A stretch of DNA of 64,000 bases, taken from contig NW_017803854.1 of assembly GCF_001625305.1 (NCBI RefSeq), forward strand, positions 2,471,299 through 2,535,298, read 5' to 3'. Of the stretch, positions 27,401 through 40,000 are shown in pieces (position 1 is the stretch's first letter; each line of letters opens with the position of its first letter). Origin of the DNA: Branchiostoma belcheri (lineage: Eukaryota; Chordata; Leptocardii; Amphioxiformes; Branchiostomatidae). The position numbers were made by a program, and so were the translations under genes. Under the pieces are notes generated by a model. It had not been told where the DNA came from. It made no database searches and saw only the letters and a program-made list of their open reading frames with translations.

Positions 27401-30116
27401 CCTCAGCAACAAACTTTATTGTATTTACCACCGCTAACGTTAACAGAGGCGTTTTGACAGAATGTAAATTTTTATAAGTAACAAAAATGATGTATCTGAA
27501 CTAGAAACGAGAACGCAAACTAATTTTACGTAAGATTCATTCAGAAACGCTAATTAACAGCGTGGGACCAGGAATTTAACAATAGGAATCCATTCATCAG
27601 AATATTTGGCTTTAGGTAATGATGTTTCGGTAGACCACATACTAGTAATCGTGTTACGTGAACAGAATGTAAAAGAAGTGTCTGGGCGCAAAAGACCGTA
27701 AAAGAAAACAAACATTAGAAGCTGTACATAAAAGTGCGTTTCATAGGAACCGGGTCAACTGGAAATCTGATAACTTCTGGCTGATGTGATTATCAACCTC
27801 TGTAAAACACCTGAGGTCTAGAATTTCTCTGGAATAAGTCGCTTTGTGTGACCGTGTTATATATGCAATATGATTTGGCAGAAAAATGAACCGTAGAAAC
27901 GCAAACTAAAAAAACGAATAATGCAACTGTTTGACGGACTCTTTCATTGGTCAAAGCGCTGATTACTAATACCATTCTCTCATTGGTTGAACTGTTAATT
28001 GTGATGGAAGTGTACACATTTAGAAACTAGTTGAACGGGAATGAGGAATTTTTCCCTGCAGGGTTCGTAGGAAGACTTCTTGGAAATACTTGCTTCTGTA
28101 GACATAGTATAAGTTAGTAGATATAATCTAGAAGTCCTTGTTAAAAGGATTGTAATTTGTTGTCAGGCAATTTCACACGACATCAGGCGACAAATCTCCG
28201 AAGGCGCCTTATTTGTAATCTCCAAGCAGATCTTTTTGCCGCTGAAGGTGCCATTTAGTAGGCAGTTACCATTTGCTGGCGTACAAAAATGCCAGTACAA
28301 AAAAAGGAAGAGCCGTAAAAACGCCCATAAACACATCAAAAATAAGCCGAAAAATGAACCTCTGCTTGGAGAGTATGTCATTTGATCATGAAGACATGAA
28401 ACATCAGCGTTTGCCATGGTGCCAAATTTTATTAACAGGCCAAGAATCAGAAAGTAAAATATTTATATCATTTAGTCTCATGGGGTGTTCAGAGGGTCCA
28501 CGTTTTGCATATCATATTAGTATAGGAGGGACGGGACGAGTATAAAAGCTAATCACGAGACATGTATTTAGCAGGGGATGTAAGGAATGCTATTAGCTGC
28601 ACAAGGAACGTCTTACTACTACACTAAGAAGAATCAATATCATATAGCCTGCCTAAAGCGTTGATCGTAATTCAAAGCCATACCGTACCATTGTATTCAC
28701 CATCTAAAAACGACAGAGAACTCAGATGTGTGTTTTATACGCTTTATTTGTCGTACTGATTTGTGCTATATATTTATACGGACCTCTCCAGAACGGATCT
28801 GCAAAGACAAGAAACGTTCACAAGATGAGTCAAAAGTAAAATGAACTCGTTTTAAAACTGATGATTAGGCGACAAGACGCTAAGCTGTTTGGTGTCTGGG
28901 AAATCTACAGATACATGTTGACAAAGGCATTTCCTGCAACCAAGGAGCTTTCATGAAAGCTCCTTGCTGCAACTCACGTGTCTAAAGACATCGATCGATG
29001 TGAAGAAAGAAGAATGTTAACCGGCATTTCCTAACCTTGACACTATAAAGCAGGATGGTGGAGACATCTCCGCAGCAGAACTCCGCTCACTGATGGAGGA
29101 CAGGGACGAGAACCCATTGTTTCCCGTTATGACATCGCCGATGTCCACGTTCAAGGTTCCTAACCTTTAGAGCCTTGGCTGTTCTCTTGGAGGCTCCCCG
29201 TCCGTGGGTAGTCTCCACCAGACTTCTTTTGCGGGGTGAATAAATGAGAAATCGGCCTAAAAAGGGAATTAATTGGCCAGAGAAGGTAGCCGGCAAGAGA
29301 AGCTCCATTTCCCCGCAAGAAAATTACTTTTCTTGCAGGGAAATGGAGCTTCTCTCTCTACGATTTATTCACCCTGCAAAAGAAGTCTGGTGGAGACTAG
29401 TCTGTGGGCCCCCGCCCTCCACACCTTTTAGTTGCTGTCGTCTGTGGTGTCGTTGTCATCGAAGTCAGCCTCTCCCCGCGTTGCCAGTGGAATACACGCG
29501 ATCGTCCGCATGACCTCCTCGGCGTCCACCAGGTAGGTGGATGGAGGGAGGTTGACCTCCATCATTACTGAAGAACGTGGAGGGTCAATGGCGACGGCGT
29601 CGTAAGCCGGGTACTGCTACTCCATGGCGGCAACGTAGACCTTCGGCTGTTGGGCGTACGCGTACATGTAGTAGGGATCCACGGCGGCGGCATAACCCGG
29701 GTACATCTGCTGCTCAAAGGCGTCGGCGTCGTAACCTGGGTAGACCTGCGGCTGGTTGTACGTACCCAGTACCAAACACGTACATGGGTACTCTCCAAGC
29801 AGAGGTTGATGGTGGAAGATCGTTTGCTTTGTATACATGTATATGGCCCGTTTTTTGTCGCTACCACGTGTTAGCGGCGTCCATCTCCCAGACGGCACCG
29901 CGGCCATGTGGTTCGGTGGTGGAATCACGTCTGTGTCGGCGGGCGGCGGAGTCATTGGCATCCACTCCACTTGTGCCATCTCATCCATAGCCGGCATAGG
30001 GTCATCATCTGAGATGGAGAAGGGATAAAACTGCCGTAAGGTTTAGGCGTCAAAACGAAAAGCGCAACACTACAAAGAACAGAACACACACGTGCACGCT
30101 CACACACATGCACGCA

Positions 30117-30178
<62 letters not shown>

Positions 30179-33100
30179 GTAGATCATATATATATGTATA
30201 CACACGTTGCTTCCATCCAAACAATATGATATATAGAAAAACATAAAGGGATGAGGATGAAGAAACAAGAAGCAGGTTACCGAAGCTGTCTTGCCGTTCC
30301 TCCAACCGCCGTATGGTAGAGCGTACTTTTCTGAACGTCATTGTTGCTCCGTGGCCCCGGGCATTCTGGTCGGCAGATACTGTGTCTTGTGTGTATACGC
30401 GTCTAACGCAGTGATTGACCTGTCACATATGTACTAGTTGGTTGTTAAACAATTAAAATCGCATCAGACAGGAGAGATATTGCCATATGAAAGGACTGTT
30501 CCCACACGAAAGGTAGCCCCAAATGGCCTGCGGTCTTCAAATTGGCTTGCGGTCTTTAATTAAAACTGTGGCTTCTTTATACAATTCATGTCCCTTCCTG
30601 TGAAATTTTAAATTTTTTTCTTATTATCAGAGTTAGGAAACAACTTAAAAGTTGTTTCCTAACTCTGGAAAGGAAAGTTGTTTCCTAACTCTGGTTAGGA
30701 AACAACTTAAAAGTTGTTTCCTAACTCTGATAATAAGAGGCGGTCTTTATCCACAAATCTAGAGAGGACATGCCCTGGTATTTGTTCCGCGTTAAAGTCG
30801 CGGCACGAACAGATCGTTGAAATTATGATCGCATCACTTTTGACCGGCGTCAGCGCTATAAGGGCTACTCCAATGTTTTCTATGAAGGGGGCGGAGTGAA
30901 GCCTTTAAACTTTTTTTATTGAACCATACGGTAGATGCTAGGCTTTACTGAAGCTTCGGTTGTTAATAATTGCATGTTGCTTCATTTCAAGTGGAAGGAA
31001 TACGGATAGACAGATCAGCATTTGCTAACCCCACTTAAGTTCGGTGGTGGTCCCGAGTGACTCAAAACAAAAGGGGTCGCGTCGACCGAAATGGGCGTTC
31101 CCCGTTTACCCGTGTGTCAGCTAGGCTGCCTTTCATTGTAGTAATATAAGTGGTTGGCGTAGGGGATAAACATCGTGAATAAATGAATTGACAAAATTTG
31201 ACATATCCAAACAGAGTTTGTGGGCGGAGGAATTTTTATACTCGCGTATCGCTATATCTGTATTGTAGCGTAAGCGAAAATATGCGAACAAGTGTGTGAA
31301 GTTGCATTTCTCTTCATTGCAGTACTCTAGAATTCATTTTGTCTGAATGCTAAACGTTATGATTACGACATATATAATTTGCTTTACGCTAAGTAGTGCA
31401 GCAAGATCGTCGGGGCTTTCAACCACTGTACTACAAGGGACAGTGCCAGGAAGTCAAAAGGGGTAGGCAGAGAAAGAGGTGGGAAGACAATATAAATCAT
31501 ATAAGAGCGGCGGAGGACAGAGTTAAATGGAGGACGATAGTGAACCAAGTCGTGGTGCCTCAAGAAGGACAAGGGATAGGTGAGGTGAGTTGAGGAGTGC
31601 AGCAACGCATACTTACATTTTCTGTAGTTACCAATCGCATTTTAGATAGCCTGATAACGTTAGAGAATTTCTCATTATCTATCTTACTAAGTAATCCTGA
31701 ATTACGTAAAGGTATGTGGACGGGTTGGCCAGTATACGTACATACGCAACTTGTACATAGGAAAGAATGTTAGCTATTCGTAGCAATCTCGTTTGGGGAA
31801 GGTTCTTTTCCTTGATAGTTTCCATATGGCACCCGCATTCCTGGAGTGAGCTGTGTAACACGATGCGCTTTTTCTGTTGGTTCTGAGTAAACAGTTAATG
31901 TGGAGAGACCCCGCCGTGTCACAAGGGTCTCTAATGAGACGGGCGGTGCTTGGAGAGAAGACAAATGTGTGCGGCACACTTTTTCGTTTGTATGCGATTA
32001 ATAATAGATACGTTTGTCTGCGATCTTGTAAAAGTTTGACGCAGCAGCTGTTGAACATTTCTTTGCAAAATATTTGTAAAATATTTGTGAAAACAGCTTT
32101 TAGTGCTATGAAAAGGATATTATGTTCTTGTAATAAGGTCTTAAAACATTTATATTTTGTTTAACTTTTAGTTGCGTCTTCTCTCCAGATGTCATGAAAA
32201 TAGTTATGTTTACCTTCCAAGTTAACACTCCCCCCCCTTTACTGTTTTCCTCTAGCCTATTGAAAAGTAGTGTCTTTTCTTCTCAAACTTAGTGCAGCTG
32301 TCGTGATGTAAAGTTGCCTCAGTGAAGGATGAAAGAAAGCATGTACGTCACTGTTCACCCAAGGAGGTTAGAGATCGTTAGAGACTCTACCCTTCGGTTT
32401 GCCTATGTGGTCAGCTGCCGGTGGAACAACTTCAGCAATTGCAAAACCCAAACCTCTGCTTGGAGAGTAATACACGTGAGCCAGAATGTCAAGGAAGATG
32501 TGAAGATGTCAAGGAAAATTGCTGCTGTGATTGCATAACCTTCCTAAAGGTTGCTTTGTAGATTTCCCAAGATTGCTTGTCCGAAATTACGATTCCAACC
32601 GTCGAAATACGCGTCTTACAGTCGGCTGTATATCTGCTAAGTCGAGTACTGCAGTTGTTCCCGACTGAATTCTTGCCGACGATTTTTCAGCCCCGGGCGG
32701 CTTGCGCCATGACAACTATTCTAATGAAAGCCACAAGGTCAAAACTGTATCACACACATGTACACGAGGTCGGCTACTGTTAGAAGGCCGGCCTAGCCTT
32801 CGGGAAACAATATAACCAAACTGGCAGGAGTACGTGGTCCAATAAAGATAGATGCCTTGGTCATGATGTAAAAGGAAGATAAAAGAAGCAGCGCGGATCG
32901 TACAACAGCGTAAAAAATGGTTGACCTACTTTCGCACAGGTTCATGTAATTCAGTTCACGATCGATATTAATGGGAATTTAAGCTATTCTGTAAGAAGTC
33001 TTTAGTTATATATGTAGCCAGGGGAATATTATTTATGGTGTTGGGCATACATTATTAATGTGTAGGTTTGGGCAAATAAAAATCCATTCATGATAAATTA

Positions 33101-33992
33101 TTAGGATATAATCGTAACACTTCTTTTCGGCAAAATAGTGGCTGCTTGCTTTGTGGTGAAGCTCAAATTACGTTTAAAAATCAGCGGTATATTAAGGTAC
33201 TCTCCAAGCAGAGGTTGGTGGAGAAGATTGTAATACCTTTCTATTATATCTGTTGCCAACCTCTGTCGCCCAGCGGAGGCTCAAAGGACACGGGGAGGGG
33301 TAGTTGTTTCTGAGAAATGGAGGAGAGTGGTGACGGAAAACGAGGCAAATCATAGAAAGGCCGCCCACCCATCTTCCCCCACCGACCTCTGCTTGTCTTG
33401 GAGAGTATATTTAGGTCGTTACAGTCAACTGTGCTTGCAATAAACTACAGCGCGCTACGTAGCAATTGGAGCGTGGCTCCTAATCTCCACGCAGATTTTG
33501 GTGGCGAAAATTGGAAACCGGTGACCCCATTTCACTACTGGGAACACGCAAACGTTGGATGAGTGTTAAAAAAAAAGAGAAGTAGAAAACAACAAAATCA
33601 ACAACAACACACACACAATACAACAGTAGCAAGAACATTTAATGATTATCCTATCCAAACATCTGCTTGGAGATTACGTCATCTACATGTATGTCACATA
33701 GAGATATTGACCCATTCGGTTATTGACCTCATCGGAGCGCACCCTCTGTAATACCATCCACATCTAAAGAATGTCGATCAAGCCAAGTAGGGCACGTTGT
33801 TTTGCCTGGTCAAAACAATAGGGTTCACAGTAAAATACACCCAACTCTTCTGATCATGTTTAACGTTTTGTGGCTTATTTTGTTGGAACATGTATTTTTC
33901 TTCCAGGTAACTTGACATTTTTGTCAGAAAAAGTAAAAAAGAAGACATGATTTTTTAAAATAACAATATATGTATATTTACTTTATCATATA

Positions 33993-34053
<61 letters not shown>

Positions 34054-37000
34054 CATCAAACACTATATGGGATTTATACATGTTTTTATTGTATTTATAC
34101 AGAACAAGGTTTAATAAGGGGTATTAGAAGGCTAAGTCTCCTTTTTTTGGGTCGGTAGCTAAGCAGAGAACACAAACAACATAGTTGGAGAAGAATCAGG
34201 CACTCAGTCTCAAGCCTTTTCATCCTCAACAACAATTTTGCAGTTTAAACACATTAAGGTGCTCAACCAATCAGAGCAGCTGTTTTAAAAAAACATGGAG
34301 ATTCTAGGTTAAGTGGTACTTACGACCCTGCTCATTGTTATGAAGATTTTAATTCGCAGTTGAAATAATTCTGTGCTACATTAGCGACACGCTTTGTGGT
34401 GTCATGAATTCACAGTGGAGAGATTACTAGTACCACAAAGATTTTATGAAAATAAAACCACCCCCAAAGTATCTGCTCTTACAGTACTCGGTAAGACCTT
34501 GCCCTTAAGAGTACACACGCACACAGCCTCACCGGTACATACCGGTACATGCGTGACACCGCTCTGGTGGTCTCAGACCCGTCATGCCCTCATTCCCCCA
34601 ACGGTCGGGTTACACGACTTTTAAAGATATTAGTGTCCTCACTGTAAGCAACTTAACAAAATGGGCCTAACCTTGTTCAGGGCGATGAGGGAACATGTTC
34701 AAAGGGGATAAAGGCACTTTATGCAGTGGCTAATTTGTTTATGAAAGTTAGCCTCAAATACACTACATTCTACCGAACTACTACCGATTGCTAGTTAATG
34801 AACCACTGTTAACTTGATACAACAGTTGGCCTCTTATCTAACATATGTGATCAAGCAGTAACATGTAGTTTCAGTCCACAGTGAACCAGTTATAATTTAC
34901 CTGATGAAGATGACAGACGGTCATAGAAATATTATGTCTTGTTAAACAGGTGGTTGTGAATAAAGAGCATAAATTTTTCTATTCGATCATTCACCAACCC
35001 GATGAAACTATTCATGGTATGTCGACATAGGTATAACTTATGGCTAACCCTCACTTTTTTTTCAATCACAGGAGATTGTTGGAAACCCAGAGTTCATCGA
35101 TGCATCAGAGGGAGCAAGCCGATTTGACGTCTGCCAGGGATGTGTGGGTAAGTCTCAGAAGTATCCTCTTCTCTCTTTTTGTGATACACGAAGAAATAGA
35201 TTCAAGATTTCAGACTGCAATCCTCGTCTTCCTGAATTCCTCCATGCTGACCACTGATTTTCAATGATATTAACTTCAATGTAGGGACTAGCATTGTGTT
35301 CCCATTTTGGGGCCTTCACTGCACAACACAATGGTGACATCTGCAGCCCTGTAGGGGTAGTCTTGTATATTGACAATGTGGCGTTGTCAATTACCTATCA
35401 TAACAACATAAAACTGCAACATTTATTTATTTCTCTTGATCGCAGGTGATTGCTGGATGTTGGCTGCCACGGCCACCCTGGCCCAGAAGCCGTACTTGTT
35501 CAACAGAGTTTGCTGCGGGGACAACTCGTATCAGGACGACTACTGCGGCGTGTTTCACTTCCGCTTCTGGCAGTACGGAGAGTACGTAGTGCAACCAGAG
35601 CTGTTTTTTTTACCATTACAAAGAAGGTTACATTTTTGGCGGTGCTTTTATGTACATGTATGTCTGGACGAGAGAGTGTAGTCGATGATGTGTGGATGTA
35701 TTGTCTCAAAACTCGGTAGGTGGGTAGGTCTCGGGTCCCTCGGCGGCTTGTTACAGTAACTGCAGAAGGACTTAAGGTTTTGATTTTTATCTCATGATCT
35801 GGACATGCTAGGGTCATGGATTTCGGATATGGTGATTGTCGACCATATCCCCATGGGTAACAGATTTTGGATGGTAGATATTTCTTGTAAGTAAGTAATG
35901 ATAGTTCTTGTGCTTGGGTAGAAATGCTGGGAAGAAAGTTTCATCATGACCACTTACGCTGAATGTTGTTCCTTCAGGTGGGTTGATGTGGTGATTGATG
36001 ACCGTATCCCCATGGTGGTGTTTGACTGGGGCGACCCGCAGTACTTCAGTCTCCACTCCAACGACAAGAACGAGTTCTGGAGCGCTCTCCTGGAGAAGGC
36101 TTACGCTAAGTAAGTTCAACAACAGTGTCTATATGGAATGTGCCATAATCAAGAATGAAAGTTGTAGGATTTTGATGTTGTAGAAAAAAATACTAGTAGC
36201 AAGGAGCATAGAAGTCACTGTCAGACTTTACCATATATAATGTTATGTAACAAGTTGCTTGAGTAACTGTTTATTGACGTGTCTTATTACCTGGATGTCT
36301 AACCTTCACCGACGCATTGAAATGATGCATTCAGACAGCTGAAATTTGCAGTACTAGTCTGTACGATACATGGATGACTTTTCCAAGAATGCCCTCAGAC
36401 CAATGTACTAGGCTCCTCAACATGTACATACACGTATGAAATTAAATTTTTACCTCAGGAATTCAGGAAGCCAAGGATTGCATGTTTCCTTGAAGATCAC
36501 TGAATTTTTGTTTTTTTTAGTCTAAAATACTTTTTATTACGTGGAATAGCAGCAACTTTCATATACTAAAACTTTACATGATCATTTAAGAACATATTTA
36601 CACGTTCTTATTTTTTCTAAGGCTGCATGGCTCCTACGAGTCTCTGGAGGGAGGTCACACCAGCGATGCTCTGGTTGACTTCACAGGCGGGATGACTGAG
36701 AGGTACGACACCACCGACCCAGACAAGCTACCCGGCAACCTCTACAAGATCCTGCAGAAGGCCTTCGAGAGGGGGTCCACCATGGGATGCAGCGGCATCA
36801 AGGTATGTAGAGGGTAAATGCAGCTATCAATGAAAATATGTAGGGAGGGAGGGGGCTACAGGTATACTTATAGACAGTCTGAATGTTATAGAGTTATCAG
36901 CCTCTTCAAGATCCTGCAGAAGGCCTTTGAGAGGGGCTCCACCATGGGATGTAGTGGCATCAAGGTAAAGGGTTCATGCAGATATCAGTGACAATCTGTA

Positions 37001-40000
37001 GGGAGGGAGGGGGGTCATGTGTTGAGCTGCATGTCTACTACACGTGGAGGTAGTCTGACTGTTACAGAGTTATCAGCCTCTACAAGATCCTGCAGAAGGC
37101 CTTCGAGAGGGGATCCACCATGGGATGCAGCGGGATCAAGGTAAAGGGCTCATGCAGCTACCAGTGAAAATCTGGGTGGTGTCCATTGATCATGAACACC
37201 ATCACTGAACTACAGCTGCCAGTTAGACCAAGGAAGACCTGGATGGCGGGTAGAGAGATGGCCTTGCCAGTGTGGACCTGCTGGACAGAACTGTTCGGAA
37301 ATATGGTGTGAAGATTATAGCCAACTAGCAGCAGTATAATCAAAGAGGTCAAAGGTCTCAGATGCAGAGTGGGGCCATGAGACATCAGCAATTAGAGGTC
37401 AACATGAAGGAATTTAAAAAGCCAAGGATTGCATATTTTACCCAAAGTCTGCAATTTTGATTTTATTACGATCCACAATTCAGCTTGACATCTCAGCTAT
37501 ATATTCTCCCTGTGGTCCTCCGGATTCTTGTTATGTTTTAAGATCTAATGTTTTGGTGTTGACTTCTACAGGGAGGTTCTGCGGGTCTGGAGGCAATCCA
37601 GGACAACGGTCTGGTCCAGCAGCATGCCTACAGCATCACCGGGTTCGCAGAGGTGGGTCAAAGGTTATAGTCCTGATGTTGCACCCTTCTGTAACTGGGA
37701 TGTTCTATGATATCATCAGTGTTCACTGTATAAAGTTGTGCCCTATTATAATGGGCATAAATGCAATAGATCTCCTGACTTGTCCATTAAATTTCTAGGG
37801 GCCTGACCAGTTGAAAGAATCATAATGTAGTTACACTGACTATTGTCATTTTGTAAGTAAATGTCAAGACTGTGTCAAATATGTTTTTTTACATTCTTAG
37901 TCTCCTTTCAAAGAAAGAAGACCCAAGATGTAGACTTACATGTGTATCATGTACATCTCTTTCTCCTCATGTTCCTTAGGTTGAGGGAACTCCACTGGTC
38001 CGTATCCGGAACCCGTGGGGCAAGACTGAATGGAAGGGTCCGTGGGGAGACCAGTAAGTGCTTCGTGTTCACTCCAGTACAATAGAGAATGATGACAGCA
38101 ATACCATATATTGGTAGAAACATTGTCAAATTTGGACAGCAAAGCAATTATTCATTTACAGATAGAAATCTGCACGCATGGTCACCATAATATAAGTTTA
38201 AAAAATGTATGTGCTGACATATCAACTTGAAATCTATGATAATTATTTGAATATGATTACTGGTCATAACGAATAAAGTTTTGCAAAAATTTGCAGGTAA
38301 AAATTTGCATGTAGATATAAGAAATATTTCTGTCAAGATGTTTCAAAACCAGCCAGCCTGAAAAAAGTTTCAGGCTGGCTAGGACTAAGTGTAACAATGT
38401 CCTCCAAGCTGAATTAAAAACTTGATTATTGCGACAGGTCTGATGAGTGGAGCTCTGTGGATGATGACACCAAAGAGGAACTCGGGATTGTCAACCGAGA
38501 CGACGGAGAATTCTGGTACGATCAATTGAAATTTTTTTCATTTAGTGATTGATGATGTTGAATAGCAAAGTTCTTTATTCACAACGACGTGTTTGAAACA
38601 CCAAAATATCTGATGCACATATTAACTCAAGCTGGTGTGTTACGCCGAAGGGCGGTTATACCTGCTATACATGTACATGTACCAATACAGATACAGAACT
38701 TGAAAACTTTATTTGTCTTACCTGCCTAGCACCCTCCTCTTAGTGCCGTATCAAGAGATAAAGGCTTTGATCCAAGCAATCTTTCATCTTGTATATACAT
38801 TGTAATAAAGATGATTTTAAACCCCCTCTGGTGTTACTGGTTTATTCCTTGCAGGATGAGCTTTGAAGACTTCCTGACGTACTGGAAAAACATTGAGATC
38901 TGTAACCTGACACCAGACTCCATGGGTGATGATGATGACGACAAGCTGAGGTGGAACGTCAACAGCATGAACGGCCGGTGGATCAAGAACGAGAGCGCCG
39001 GAGGGTGCGCCAACTTCAGACGTGAGTTAGGATTGGCCGTACATCTCTATCAAGAGTAGTGGTGCATACCGGTTCACTGGACTTGGATCCGGACTTGTAA
39101 GAATGTTTAGGTTCAAGTCCAAAAAAACCCTAAAAGTCAAGAACTTATTACCATAAAAGACCATTTCACATACCCCTTTTCTTTCCAAACCACCTAAAAC
39201 CTTCCGTAGATTGCAAAATCTTTGCTGCAAAATCAAGAAAACATTGCCATGTTAAAACACTTACAAGTCCGGAACTAAACCTAAACCTCTGGACTTGAAT
39301 CCGGACCTGAACCTAAATGTGGGTTTAGGTATGCACCACTAATCAATAGCCAAACAAACAAACAAACAAAAAACAAAGGGCTGCAGGACTTTCACCTTTT
39401 ACAATTTCACATGTAAAAATATGTGTATATTTATTACAGTTTCAACTGTTGCATTAAAACTGTATCTTTGTTGATATAATTTATATTATTATATATATAT
39501 ATTTTGTCCCTTAACTCTTCCCTCCTGCCAAAAGTTTGTCCTTAAAAATAGCTCTGTGCTAGTTGGAAACATTGGCTCACACAGTATATTCAGCCAAAAT
39601 GAATAAATGAAAACAAGATGTAAAATGGTGATTCAAACAAACAAAATCCCACTTAAGGGTCATCGTTCGCCTGTAGTTTTTCCCTAGACACAGACCACTG
39701 CCTCTACAACCTCAAAAAATGCCATGGGACTTCCTTAAGTTTACCTTTACCTTTTTGTTTTGCTTCAGAGTCGTCGTTTGCGGCCAACCCGCAGTTCAAG
39801 GTGAACCTGACGGACGCTGATGATGGGGACGATGATGACCAGGCGTCGTGTCTGGTCTCGCTCCTGCAGAAGGACAGGCGCAAGCAGAAACATCTCGGCA
39901 AGACCAACCTCTTCCTGGGGTTCTACATGTACGAGGTGAGTAGAAATAAAGTAACCGATCAAGGTTTTTTGATACAACAATTGTACGGCAACTTTCGTAA

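Larger units (their letters stand above)
21662..35071. other. calpain B intron 1 (13.4 kb)
   Basis: Separates the N-terminal exon from the catalytic core. It holds the antisense gene 29428-30341, hAT-like MITE copies (26845-27002, 28216-28375, 33198-33407), palindromic MITEs (29209-29399, 30620-30737), CA and TG microsatellites, an EF-hand-like fragment (29051-29169) and the SINE-like copy at 34890. I see no supported gene at 22000-26800 or 31000-33100. Confidence 0.6.

Noticed and set aside
29565-30028. Several other frames over the antisense gene on both strands
   Set aside because: They arise from the GC-rich coding composition; only the minus frame with phase-matched splice sites and repeated YPGY/YPAY motifs was kept.
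30108-30176. Poly-Val/Cys reading frames across the CA repeat
   Set aside because: Microsatellite translation, not a protein.
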